This document shows, in pieces, positions 16,446 to 24,228 of a stretch of 64,000 nucleotides of DNA; within the stretch, counting starts at the first letter, position 1, and every line of letters begins with the position of its first letter. A model generated the notes under the pieces. It ran no database searches. It was not told the DNA's origin and saw only the letters and a program-made list of their open reading frames with translations. Both the position numbers and the translations under genes were made by a program. Source of the DNA: Legionella nagasakiensis (GTDB taxonomy: Bacteria > Pseudomonadota > Gammaproteobacteria > Legionellales > Legionellaceae). The stretch is taken from contig NZ_CAAAID010000004.1 in NCBI RefSeq assembly GCF_900639915.1, positions 1-64,000 on the forward strand. The letters are read 5' to 3'.

Positions 16446-17043
16446 TCATGTTTTGGATAACAATATGAATAATAATGCACTTGTTGTAATCGATTTCATC
16501 AATGACCTGACTCATCCTGATGGCAAACTTGCCAAGGGTTATGAACTCTTAGCCAAAAATCACGTGATAGAAAGAGCGAATCAAGCCATCGCCCATGCCA
16601 GACAAAATAACTGGTTACTTATTTTTGTCCGTGTTGGTTTTAGCGAGCATTATCTTGAATGTCTGAAACATTCCCCCATCTTTGGCCAGCTTCCACAAAA
16701 AGAGGCTTTAAAACTTGGCACATGGGGGACAAATTTTCTTGACAGCTTGCATGTTCAACCAAATGATTTAATCATTACCAAGCATCGCATCAGCCCATTT
16801 TATGGGACAGAACTTGATTTGATTCTTCGCACGCAGGACATTAACACCGTATTTGTCAGCGGATTTTCCACCGATATGGCCGTTCAATCCATGATTAGAG
16901 AAGGTCATGACCGTGGTTATACGATGATGGTTCTGGCCGATGCCTGCAGCGCCCATACTGAAGAAAACCATCAAACAAGCCTGTTAAGCTTAAGCCGTCT
17001 GGCACAACTGATGTCTGTGAATGATTTACCAGAAAAAATTTGA
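16429..17043 (+). CDS. Isochorismatase-like hydrolase lacking the catalytic cysteine
   Basis: About 204 residues with an alpha/beta isochorismatase-like fold. The acid residue is in LVVIDFINDL and the lysine in IITKHRISPFYGTELD. The strand-loop that normally reads G-V-x-T-D-x-C-V here reads SGFSTDMAV, so Ala replaces the nucleophilic Cys of amidases of this family. Genuine isochorismatases such as EntB also lack the Cys (Gly there), so the protein may use a non-cysteine chemistry. Possible starts are 16429 (GAGAT 7 nt upstream) and 16465. It overlaps the FUSC-like gene, suggesting joint expression. Confidence 0.78.
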   Translation: MQTDPNHVLDNNMNNNALVVIDFINDLTHPDGKLAKGYELLAKNHVIERANQAIAHARQNNWLLIFVRVGFSEHYLECLKHSPIFGQLPQKEALKLGTWGTNFLDSLHVQPNDLIITKHRISPFYGTELDLILRTQDINTVFVSGFSTDMAVQSMIREGHDRGYTMMVLADACSAHTEENHQTSLLSLSRLAQLMSVNDLPEKI

Positions 17044-17102
17044 TTCTTTTTTCTCTAAATGTTGGCTATAATCTGCACTAATCTTTGCGGAGATACATCA
17101 TC

Positions 17103-17774
17103 ATGAGTCGCATATTTAACATGTTCGGGCCATCGCCAATTAGGCCTATTGAGCAACATATGCGTAAAGCGTACCATTGTGCCAAACATCTCTATCCATT
17201 TTTTGAGGCCGTCCTTAAGCAGGATTGGGAAACGGCCGACGATCTTAGAAAAAAAATCATCACGATTGAAAAAGAAGCGGATATTATCAAGCGGGATTTA
17301 CGTCTTCATTTACCAACTGGCCTATTTCTTCCTGTCTCTCGTACTGATTTACTGGAATTATTAAGTGCGCAGGATCGTATTGCTAACAAAGCAGAAGACA
17401 TAGCAGGTTTGATTACAAGCCGACGCATGATCATTCCTGAAGCTCTATCGGGGATATTTATGCCCTTTTTACACCGCTGTCTGGATGCCGCGAAACAAGC
17501 GTGTAAAGCCATCAACGAACTGGATGAATTGCTCGAGACAGGATTTCGCGGCAGCGAAGTCAAAATTGTGGAAGAAATGATCCTCACTCTGGATGAAATC
17601 GAACATGACAGTGATGACAAATTAGCCGAAATCAGGCATCGCATTTTTGAGCTGGAAAAGGACTTACCCGCCATCGAAGTGATTTTTCTCTATAAACTGG
17701 TTCAATGGATTGGTGACTTGGCGGATCATGCCCAAACCGTGGGTGGTCGGCTACAAATTCTCATTGCCCGGTAA
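17103..17774 (+). CDS. PhoU-like DUF47 family phosphate transport regulator
   Basis: 223 residues, all-helical, with no signal peptide. It has the DUF47/TIGR00153 pattern, including A-D-I-I-K-R-D-L-R-L-H-L, S-R-T-D-L-L-E-L-L-S-A-Q-D-R-I-A-N and a D-E-I-E-H-D-S-D-D-K metal-binding-like segment. Members usually sit directly upstream of Pit phosphate permeases, as here (8-bp gap), and are thought to modulate them. The ATG at 17103 has GGAG 10 nt upstream. Confidence 0.88.
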   Translation: MSRIFNMFGPSPIRPIEQHMRKAYHCAKHLYPFFEAVLKQDWETADDLRKKIITIEKEADIIKRDLRLHLPTGLFLPVSRTDLLELLSAQDRIANKAEDIAGLITSRRMIIPEALSGIFMPFLHRCLDAAKQACKAINELDELLETGFRGSEVKIVEEMILTLDEIEHDSDDKLAEIRHRIFELEKDLPAIEVIFLYKLVQWIGDLADHAQTVGGRLQILIAR

Positions 17775-17782
17775 TCTGACTT

Positions 17783-19036
17783 ATGGATTTATCAATTGTA
17801 TTTGTGATTCTTGCGGTTATTCTTTGTTTCTTTATGACTTGGGGCGTTGGTGCAAACGATCTTGCCAACGTCATGAGCACCACCATGGGTTCCAAAGCCG
17901 TGACCGTCAAACAAGCGATGCTCATCGCCATTCTGTTTGAATTTGCTGGCGCCTTTCTTGGCGGCACAGGGGTAACGGAAACCATGCGTGACGGCATCAT
18001 TAACACCAGTGAATTATCGCAACAACCTCTGGTACTGGTAGAAGGCATGTTAGGCGTGTTGTTGGCCTGTACCATCTGGATGAATCTGGCAAGCTATTTT
18101 GGCCTGCCTGTCTCGATAACCAATGCCTTAGTAGGCTCCATGGTTGGATTCGGCAGCCTCGTCTTGGGTAAAAATGCCATTCATTGGAATCAAGTGTCTC
18201 ATATTGCGATTGGCTGGGTGACCTCACCCTTAATTGCCGGGACTACGGCTTATGCGTTATTTATTAGCATCCAACAAGCGATTTTCGTTAAAAGTGATCC
18301 TTTGGCGAAAGCAAAGCTGTATATACCCATCTATCTTTTTCTCGTCGGCTCCATTCTCTCCTTTATTACCGTCTTTAAAGGATTGAACCATTTTGACATT
18401 CACTTGAATGTCAAACAAGATATTGCCGTCACCTTGGCAACCAGCATCACCATTACCATCGTTGGCATGCTCTTTATTAAAAACATTCCCGAAAAGACCT
18501 CACTAAGACGGCGAGAACGGTTCATTCAGGTAGAAAAATTCTTTGCAGTACTCATGGCCATGACCGCTTGCGCCATGGTGTTTGCCCATGGCGCAAACGA
18601 TGTATCGTTGGCAGTAGGTCCTCTAACCATCATTCATAGTCTCATCACCGATGCCCACCAACCTTTTGAAGCGACGGATTATCCTGCTTGGATTATTCTA
18701 TTAGGATGCATTGGTGTCGTAACCGGGCTATTAATGTATGGCAGAAAAGTGATTGAAACCGTTGGCAGCTCCATCACCGCCTTAACGCCTAGCCGCGCGT
18801 TTGCGGCCACCCTTGCTGCGGCAACCACCGTCGTCGCTGCAACCAGCCTTGGCATCCCGGTATCGGCAACCCAAACCTTAGTCGGCGCTGTTCTTGGCGT
18901 TGGCCTCGCTCGTGGTATTGGTGCGTTAAACCTGATTGTTATTCGCAATATCTTTACCTCATGGGTGCTCACCTTACCTGCCGCATCTCTATTGACCATC
19001 TTATTTTACAAAATACTGCATGCGTTCTTAGGATGA
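17783..19036 (+). CDS. pitA: Low-affinity inorganic phosphate transporter, PiT family
   Basis: 417 residues with about ten membrane helices. The PiT signature occurs twice, as required for the inverted-repeat fold: WGVGANDLANVMSTTMGSKAV near residue 21 and FAHGANDVSLAVGPL near 268. LGIPVSATQTLVGAVLGVG near the C-terminus repeats the earlier FGLPVSITNALVGSMVG. It imports phosphate with protons or as a metal-phosphate complex. It forms an operon with the DUF47 gene, and a REP-like hairpin follows the stop. Confidence 0.94.
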   Translation: MDLSIVFVILAVILCFFMTWGVGANDLANVMSTTMGSKAVTVKQAMLIAILFEFAGAFLGGTGVTETMRDGIINTSELSQQPLVLVEGMLGVLLACTIWMNLASYFGLPVSITNALVGSMVGFGSLVLGKNAIHWNQVSHIAIGWVTSPLIAGTTAYALFISIQQAIFVKSDPLAKAKLYIPIYLFLVGSILSFITVFKGLNHFDIHLNVKQDIAVTLATSITITIVGMLFIKNIPEKTSLRRRERFIQVEKFFAVLMAMTACAMVFAHGANDVSLAVGPLTIIHSLITDAHQPFEATDYPAWIILLGCIGVVTGLLMYGRKVIETVGSSITALTPSRAFAATLAAATTVVAATSLGIPVSATQTLVGAVLGVGLARGIGALNLIVIRNIFTSWVLTLPAASLLTILFYKILHAFLG

Positions 19037-19058
19037 TTTCCAAATGTTTATCTCTTGC

Positions 19059-19123
19059 CCCGGTTGCAAGCAACCAGGCTTCTACATATCAAATTTTTTG
19101 TAGCCTGGTTGCTTGCAACTGGG
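19059..19123. repeat. REP-like hairpin, GTTGCAAGCAACCAGGCT family
   Basis: Left arm GTTGCAAGCAACCAGGCT (19063-19080) pairs perfectly with AGCCTGGTTGCTTGCAAC (19102-19119), with three more C-G pairs outside. The loop is AT-rich and holds six T residues in a row. The same sequence family appears at 23110-23184 and in part at 23234-23271, so it is a dispersed element. It also sits where a terminator for pitA and for the minus-strand protease gene would be expected. Confidence 0.8.
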
Positions 19124-19159
19124 TAAATTTCAACCACCTCTGAAATATAATAAAAATGA

Positions 19160-20353
19160 CTAAGAGCGATTGGTATCATTCATCTTGATACGCGCTTGAT
19201 AAGCATCGTTGCAAAGCTGAGTGCTGTTGTGAAAAATGAGCGTCGCTGGATTATCTTGTTTGAACGTAGTCAGGTACTCTTCCAAAAAGGGCGTCCCTAA
19301 AATCACAAAACTTGGGTAATTTTTTTTATGGTTCGGTGTTTTTGTATCGGTTTTATTGGTTTGATAGCCAATAAAGGCCAATTTAACATACCCTGCGCCA
19401 CAAGCACTGGACGTGATATAACGTTTTGCTGGCAATTTTAAGCGAAATGGATGGCCTTGGCGGTCTTTAAAATGAAAATACAAATCGGGAAAAGCATCTT
19501 CATCAACCAACTCATTAGCCAAGCAAGCACGCCCACGCCAGAAATCCTCTGGCAATGCCTGATTTTTCTTGCTGGTGTGTTTTTTAAGATAGGTAATGAG
19601 AGGCGCAAGTTTTGAGTCTGGATAAATAATTTTTGCGGTTGTACCACTATCGATGATGGCCTCACCTCCCCCTGGCAAATCAACCAACATCCGTCCATGT
19701 TTATCACTCACCCCATATTGGCCGACAAAATATAATTCCTTTTTAGTAATCGCCACCTCATGATGAGGAAATATGCCTAATGCCGCTGGCAAAGGCCCTA
19801 AAAAAAGCCAGGAAGGCGCCCGAACATCGCACAGCAATAAACTAAATTCATCCTGCAGCTTGTATTTTTGATTGATGCGGGTAAAAAAAGGTGGTGTGGG
19901 ATTATCACGCGGATCCGCTGCTTGTGGATAGGCAAATCCAACGATGTTATTAATATCTTTCCCCTGCTCATAAACGCCATAATGAAATTGCTCAAGCGTT
20001 AATTTTCCAGGAACGTTTACCGGCCCCTGAAATTGACGGAGTTTCCCATCGCCTAAACCGTAGCGCATGAAAAACTCGTGCTTTAATGGTTTGGCAGGTG
20101 CTTTAGGCGTAAACCGGTTGCCTGCAATCAATTCCTCGCATTGTGGGCAAAGCGTTGCATCACCCACCACATTGAGATTGCTGCTGCCTGTATCAAGCAT
20201 TAAACGAAGGGGCTTTTCATGGCCTGCCAGCAAAACCATAAGCGCATAATCGCCATGATTTTCATTATAATTCAAGGGTAGTGTGATGGAAAAGGCAGGT
20301 GCACTTAAAAAGAAAAAAGAAAATAACAATCCCTTTTTTTGTAAAAAAGACAT
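19160..20353 (-). CDS. Secreted pepsin-family (A1) aspartic protease
   Basis: 397 residues from the ATG at 20353, which begins an ideal signal peptide (MSFLQKKGLLFSFFFLSAPAFS, cleavage before ITLPL). Both catalytic motifs are present and in order: LMLDTGSSNLNVV near residue 50 and AIIDSGTTAKIIYP near 234. The first is followed by a C-P-Q-C pair, as in pepsins, and by a flap-like FMRYGLGDG segment containing the expected Tyr. The late FVILGTPFLEEYL matches the pepsin ILGxxFL hydrophobic-glycine motif. A two-lobed A1 protease with signal peptide should act outside the cytoplasm, perhaps released by type II secretion. Pepsin homologues are scarce in bacteria. A longer in-frame start (20458) would overlap the next gene and hide the signal peptide. 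No obvious propeptide is visible. Confidence 0.85.
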   Translation of the reverse strand: MSFLQKKGLLFSFFFLSAPAFSITLPLNYNENHGDYALMVLLAGHEKPLRLMLDTGSSNLNVVGDATLCPQCEELIAGNRFTPKAPAKPLKHEFFMRYGLGDGKLRQFQGPVNVPGKLTLEQFHYGVYEQGKDINNIVGFAYPQAADPRDNPTPPFFTRINQKYKLQDEFSLLLCDVRAPSWLFLGPLPAALGIFPHHEVAITKKELYFVGQYGVSDKHGRMLVDLPGGGEAIIDSGTTAKIIYPDSKLAPLITYLKKHTSKKNQALPEDFWRGRACLANELVDEDAFPDLYFHFKDRQGHPFRLKLPAKRYITSSACGAGYVKLAFIGYQTNKTDTKTPNHKKNYPSFVILGTPFLEEYLTTFKQDNPATLIFHNSTQLCNDAYQARIKMNDTNRS

Positions 20354-20411
20354 TGTTTGGCGGTAAAATCGATGCAATATGGTGTGCATTCGTGGCTCCA
20401 ACCCCCTGTGT

Positions 20412-21239
20412 TCAAGCCACCCAAACAAGACCCAAAGCCGCTTGATCCACTCGCGCATTGCTGGTCGCCTGCCAATTTAAAGCCGACACCGGCTGAAAAA
20501 TGGTTTGTTTCTCATAATAAGTTTGCGAGGCCAAGAGACGCAAATCAAGATGACGGCTTAAAGAAAATTGGGTGCCAACCCCCACTTCAAGCCCGTTGCG
20601 CCAGTTGCGGGAAACCACACTGGTGCCTCCGGTTAATTGGCTCATGCCGGTAAGTGTGGACTTAAAATACCCATAACGATACCCCACCAACAGCAAGACA
20701 CTGCTGGGTCTTGCCTTATCCCCGGCCGGCAAGGCGCTGACATGCCACTGTGGGATGAGGCTTGCGCCAAAACTTTGCAAATTCCTTTCCCGTACCTGGT
20801 AAGAAAGATCCAGTGGATTGCCATTGATAAATAAATTAGGGCTTGTGGTGTGCTGGCTGAAAAAATCGGCGTGTCCTGCGCCAGTTGCCGCATCCGCCTG
20901 GATAGCCAAGCTAAAGTATGCATTGAGGGGGATGGTATAACCGGCAAAACCGTTGATGCCGATGCTGGCATTGCTGGTGCCAACCAGATTGGTATTTTCG
21001 GCAGCAACGCCACCAGGTCCCACTGCAACTTCAACTTCTATCGATTGCGGAGCACTTAAGGTAGGCATCACGAGAGTCACGATGTTGTTGGCAGAACCCG
21101 ATAAATTGATCTTGCCCTGCTCAGCCATGGCAAGAGCGCTTGCGCCAGCGTACCAACCTGAATTAGAAGCAAAAAGGGGGGAAACAAACAGAAAAATGAT
21201 AAAGGTGACTATCCTTGTACTGCATACCATTGATGACAA
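20412..21239 (-). CDS. Outer-membrane beta-barrel protein
   Basis: 275 residues with an N-terminal signal peptide (about 1-25, ending FASNSGWYAG). The body alternates polar and hydrophobic residues as in 8-10 stranded OMP barrels (SVLLLVGYRYGYFKS, NGLEVGVGTQFSLSRHLDLRLLASQTYYE, ending in a strand with Trp near the C-terminus). It resembles the generic Legionella/Coxiella surface-barrel family more than a named porin. The mature start SGWYAG is typical of such proteins. It is co-oriented with the aspartic protease 58 bp downstream, so the two may be co-transcribed. Function unknown. Confidence 0.7.
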   Translation of the reverse strand: MSSMVCSTRIVTFIIFLFVSPLFASNSGWYAGASALAMAEQGKINLSGSANNIVTLVMPTLSAPQSIEVEVAVGPGGVAAENTNLVGTSNASIGINGFAGYTIPLNAYFSLAIQADAATGAGHADFFSQHTTSPNLFINGNPLDLSYQVRERNLQSFGASLIPQWHVSALPAGDKARPSSVLLLVGYRYGYFKSTLTGMSQLTGGTSVVSRNWRNGLEVGVGTQFSLSRHLDLRLLASQTYYEKQTIFQPVSALNWQATSNARVDQAALGLVWVA

Positions 21240-21338
21240 TCCATAAACGATTAATCCAGGTTAAAAAGACTATCGCAATCACAAAAGAGAAGCAAGAAAA
21301 GAACAGAATAAGTGAAGATGGTAAGAATAAATTAAGTA

Positions 21339-21374
21339 TTAATTTTGCACGGCATTAATGCCGTGCAAAATTAA
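21339..21374. terminator. Perfect 36-bp palindrome, terminator-like
   Basis: TTAATTTTGCACGGCATT is followed directly by its exact reverse complement. The GC-rich core (GCACGGCAT/ATGCCGTGC) with AT-rich ends works as an intrinsic terminator in either direction. It lies 8 bp after the stop of the small minus-strand gene at 21383-21646 and about 100 bp upstream of the beta-barrel gene. Confidence 0.8.
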
Positions 21375-21382
21375 AAATAACC

Positions 21383-21646
21383 CTAGTCAGTTCCAGCCGC
21401 AGATTCTTGGAGTCCACCCTCTTGCATAGAACTGGCCCAAGTAATAGCCTCAGTACCTTTCGGCTCTTTTTGAAGCTTTTTAACATCGTCAGGGCTAGCG
21501 TAGACATTGACTTTGGAGCCATCTTGCAAGGTAACGGTTCCTTTCACCATGCCAGAGTTATTAGCCATATCACCCGCCGCAAACACTTGCGGCGAAACCG
21601 CCAACACCAATGCCAAGCCACATGAGGTAAGTAATGTTTTCATCAT
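21383..21646 (-). CDS. Small secreted protein of unknown function
   Basis: 87 residues. A clear signal peptide ([22 protein letters not shown], cut before AGDMAN) is followed by about 63 residues with no cysteine, rich in Gly, Lys and acidic residues (TVTLQDGSKVNVYASPDDVKKL). Two tandem ATGs exist; AGGAG spacing slightly favours the second (21643). The gene stands alone with its own palindromic terminator. I do not recognise the family; a small periplasmic beta-strand protein is plausible. Confidence 0.7.
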   Translation of the reverse strand: MMKTLLTSCGLALVLAVSPQVFAAGDMANNSGMVKGTVTLQDGSKVNVYASPDDVKKLQKEPKGTEAITWASSMQEGGLQESAAGTD

Positions 21647-21820
21647 CAGTCTCCTGTCTGTTTAAGATGTACACACTAACTACACATGTTTAGTATAGAT
21701 AAGAATTTTTGTTTTGCATTGAAAAATAATTTTTTTTAACTTCTTTGCAGTTCTGCTTAGGCTTGAAAGACAAGCGCATCCACACGCCTCTATTCCTCAC
21801 ATACAATGGCAGTCTTAAGA

Positions 21821-22006
21821 TTAAAAATCTTTCCAGATTGCTTCTTCCCGTTCTGCAGGCTCAGCATGATCACGGAGCGTAAAAATCCGTTGGTGTTTTT
21901 TAATTTCTTTTAATTGCGATGCCGATTTTTCATGAGTGGCGTCAAATTGATACAAAAATCGGTCATAAGGGCTGACGTACGCCTTATCAATGTCTTGGCT
22001 GCTCAT
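21821..22006 (-). CDS. Small hypothetical protein, CBU_0585-like
   Basis: 61 residues from the ATG at 22006, which has a TGAGGA ribosome site; a 22-residue upstream extension has none. The sequence DKAYVSPYDRFLYQFDATHEKSASQ is strongly reminiscent of a short conserved protein found in Legionella and Coxiella and named after CBU_0585. It is charged and probably cytoplasmic, with no membrane segment. No function is known. It is divergent from the deaminase gene at 22097. Confidence 0.65.
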   Translation of the reverse strand: MSSQDIDKAYVSPYDRFLYQFDATHEKSASQLKEIKKHQRIFTLRDHAEPAEREEAIWKDF

Positions 22007-22096
22007 TGTTATCCTCACCATCAATGATATGACTGGTAATTTTATCGGGTTTTTATTAAAGTTGCCATGCATTGATATAAGAAAAAGAGTACCTAC

Positions 22097-23080
22097 ATGA
22101 ACATAAAAAAAGCAGAATTACACGTCCACTTAGAAGGAACCATTTCACCGGAACTGGCGCATAAGCTGGCAAAACGCAATAAACTGCCGCTTCCTGCCGG
22201 ATTAATCACCGAAGATGGCCAAAGTTATGTTTCGCGCGATTTTCTTCATTTTCTGCAAGTGTTTGATGTCGTTGCCGACTTAATCAAAACACCGCAAGAT
22301 TACTACGACATCACCTTTGATTATCTGCGGGCCAATGCGTTAGAACATGCCATTTACATTGAGATGATGTATTCGCCCGATCACGCGGAAAAGGCAAGCG
22401 GCATTCCTTCCATTGAGCACCTGCATGCGATTCAGCAGGCGATTAACGATGCACAGCACCAATTTGACATCATTGGCCGCATTATTATTGTTGCCGTACG
22501 CCATTTTGGTCCAGATGCGGCGGTGCGTGCTGCCAAGCAAATCATGAAAGAGTCTGTGCCTTGTGTAACCGGTTTTGGCTTAGGCGGAGATGAAATCAAC
22601 TTCCCCCCTAAATTATTCAGCCAAGCTTATCACATTGCCGCGGAAGCCGGCTTGCATTGCACGGTCCACGCCGGTGAGTTTGCACCCGCCAGCGGCATGG
22701 TAGAAGCCATAGAACACCTTCCCATTCAACGTATCGGCCATGGCGTACAAGTCATTCACTCCCCTGAAACCATGGCATTGGTCAAAGAAAGAGACATCGC
22801 GCTTGAGCTTTGTCCTTCCAGTAACATTAAGTTAGGCCTTTTTCAAAGCTTTGCCGATCATCCGTTTCCACAGTTGCTGGATGCAGGCATTACCATCAGC
22901 TTAAATTCTGATGATCCGCCATTCATGCGCACAACACTGGCGCAAGAATACGCGCACGTGCAAGAGGCTTATGGTTACAGCGATGAAACCATGGAGCGTA
23001 TTACCGCCATGGCCATCCAACGGGCGTTTGTTGATGAGGAAACGAGACAGGCACTGCTGGACAAACTAAACGAAAAATAA
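22097..23080 (+). CDS. add: Adenosine deaminase family protein
   Basis: A 327-residue amidohydrolase. Metal ligands are in HVHLEG (9-14), the catalytic Glu region is in HAGEFAPASG with its zinc His, IGHGVQ is present, and the final Asp pair is in SLNSDDPPF. It deaminates adenosine, or possibly adenine, to the inosine/hypoxanthine level in purine salvage. The SDDPP form of the last motif is shared by several adenosine and adenine deaminase-like groups, so the substrate is not certain. It stands alone, with REP-like hairpins following the stop. Confidence 0.85.
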   Translation: MNIKKAELHVHLEGTISPELAHKLAKRNKLPLPAGLITEDGQSYVSRDFLHFLQVFDVVADLIKTPQDYYDITFDYLRANALEHAIYIEMMYSPDHAEKASGIPSIEHLHAIQQAINDAQHQFDIIGRIIIVAVRHFGPDAAVRAAKQIMKESVPCVTGFGLGGDEINFPPKLFSQAYHIAAEAGLHCTVHAGEFAPASGMVEAIEHLPIQRIGHGVQVIHSPETMALVKERDIALELCPSSNIKLGLFQSFADHPFPQLLDAGITISLNSDDPPFMRTTLAQEYAHVQEAYGYSDETMERITAMAIQRAFVDEETRQALLDKLNEK

Positions 23081-23109
23081 TGACTGAAGACGTAGCCATT
23101 TAAATCAAT

Positions 23110-23184
23110 CCTGGCTGGCAAGCAGCCAGGCTACACGTCAAATTTCTTGTAGTCTTGTTGTAGCCTGGTTGCTTGCAACCAGGG
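23110..23184. repeat. REP-like hairpin, second copy
   Basis: Left arm CTGGCTGGCAAGCAGCCAGGCTACA (23111-23135) pairs with GTAGCCTGGTTGCTTGCAACCAGG (23160-23183), with a few mismatches. The arms and the loop words (CAAATTTCTTGTAG) match the hairpin at 19059-19123, so the two belong to one repeat family. It also separates the convergent add and rpoH genes. Confidence 0.8.
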
Positions 23185-23233
23185 CATCTTCATACGGCTA
23201 CTTTAATGATACACAATATAATTCAGGGATTAA

Positions 23234-23271
23234 CCCTGGTTGCCGTGGCGCGTTAACCAGGCTACACGGCC
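23234..23271. repeat. Third, diverged REP-like copy overlapping the rpoH stop
   Basis: CCCTGGTTGCCGTGGCGCG followed by GTTAACCAGGCTACACGGC repeats the CCTGGTTG...CAACCAGGCTACA pattern in a shorter, diverged form. The CTACA at its right end supplies the TAG stop of the minus-strand rpoH gene. Confidence 0.65.
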
Positions 23272-24128
23272 TCTTCCATATACGACCGCACTTTTTTCAT
23301 GGCATTTTTTTCTAATTGACGCACACGTTCAGCGGAAACACCGTATTTTTCTGCCAGAGCATGCAACGTCATTGCTTTTTCATTGGCCAACCAACGCTCT
23401 CGTAAAATATCCTGGCTGCGCTCATCCAAACGCTCTAGAGCCATATGCAGTTTTTCATGGCTTTGTGTACTGCTGTCTTCTTGTTCAAGCATATGAGCAG
23501 GATCACTGCCGATATCTTGTAAATAACGTGCGGGAACGGATTTATAAGATTGCTCATCCTCTTCCGCATCCGGCGCATCATAAGGCATATCCATCGCATT
23601 TAACCGCTGCTCCATAACCAGCACATCCTCACGAGTAACGCCTAAATCTTGAGCGACGGCATCGACTTCTTCTGCATTCATCCAGCCTAAACGCTTTTTC
23701 ATTTGCCGCATATTAAAAAACAGCTTGCGTTGGGCCTTGGTCGTGGCGACCTTAACGATGCGCCAATTTTGTAAAACAAACTCATGGATCTCCGCACGAA
23801 TCCAATGCACGGCAAAAGAAACCAGGCGAACCCCTTGGCTTGGGTCAAAGCGTTTAACGGCCTTCATTAAACCAACATTTCCTTCCTGGATTAGATCGCC
23901 TAACGGCAATCCATATCCCAAATACCCGCGGGCCACGCGGACAACGTAGCGTAAATGAGCAAGAACAAGCTGGCGAGCCCCTTCTAAATCGCCTTCCGCA
24001 TGAAAACGTCGGGCAAACTCATATTCTTCTTCAGCTGAAAGCATGGGAATTTGATTAACGCGATGAATATACGCATCAAGGCTGCCCACTGGCAAATTCA
24101 TAGTTGAAAGTTGCAACTGTAGACTCAT
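23262..24128 (-). CDS. rpoH: RNA polymerase heat-shock sigma factor sigma-32
   Basis: 288 residues, close to the usual sigma-32 length. Region 2 is seen as [42 protein letters not shown]. The RpoH box QRKLFFNMR follows near residue 134, and the region 4 HTH is [25 protein letters not shown]. It directs core polymerase to heat-shock promoters. It follows ftsX on the same strand, as in E. coli (ftsY-ftsE-ftsX-rpoH). Confidence 0.96.
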   Translation of the reverse strand: MSLQLQLSTMNLPVGSLDAYIHRVNQIPMLSAEEEYEFARRFHAEGDLEGARQLVLAHLRYVVRVARGYLGYGLPLGDLIQEGNVGLMKAVKRFDPSQGVRLVSFAVHWIRAEIHEFVLQNWRIVKVATTKAQRKLFFNMRQMKKRLGWMNAEEVDAVAQDLGVTREDVLVMEQRLNAMDMPYDAPDAEEDEQSYKSVPARYLQDIGSDPAHMLEQEDSSTQSHEKLHMALERLDERSQDILRERWLANEKAMTLHALAEKYGVSAERVRQLEKNAMKKVRSYMEEAV

Positions 24129-24228
24129 GGTTATTCCTCTATCATCAAAAACAAAAGAAACAGGTATTCATCGTTATTATTATGACTAAAAGCTGGTTAA
24201 CAAGCCTTCACACCCGTATTATTATACA

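Noticed and set aside
23240..23617. Long plus-strand open frame opposite rpoH
   Set aside because: It is fully antisense to a clear sigma-32 gene and has no family features or ribosome site.
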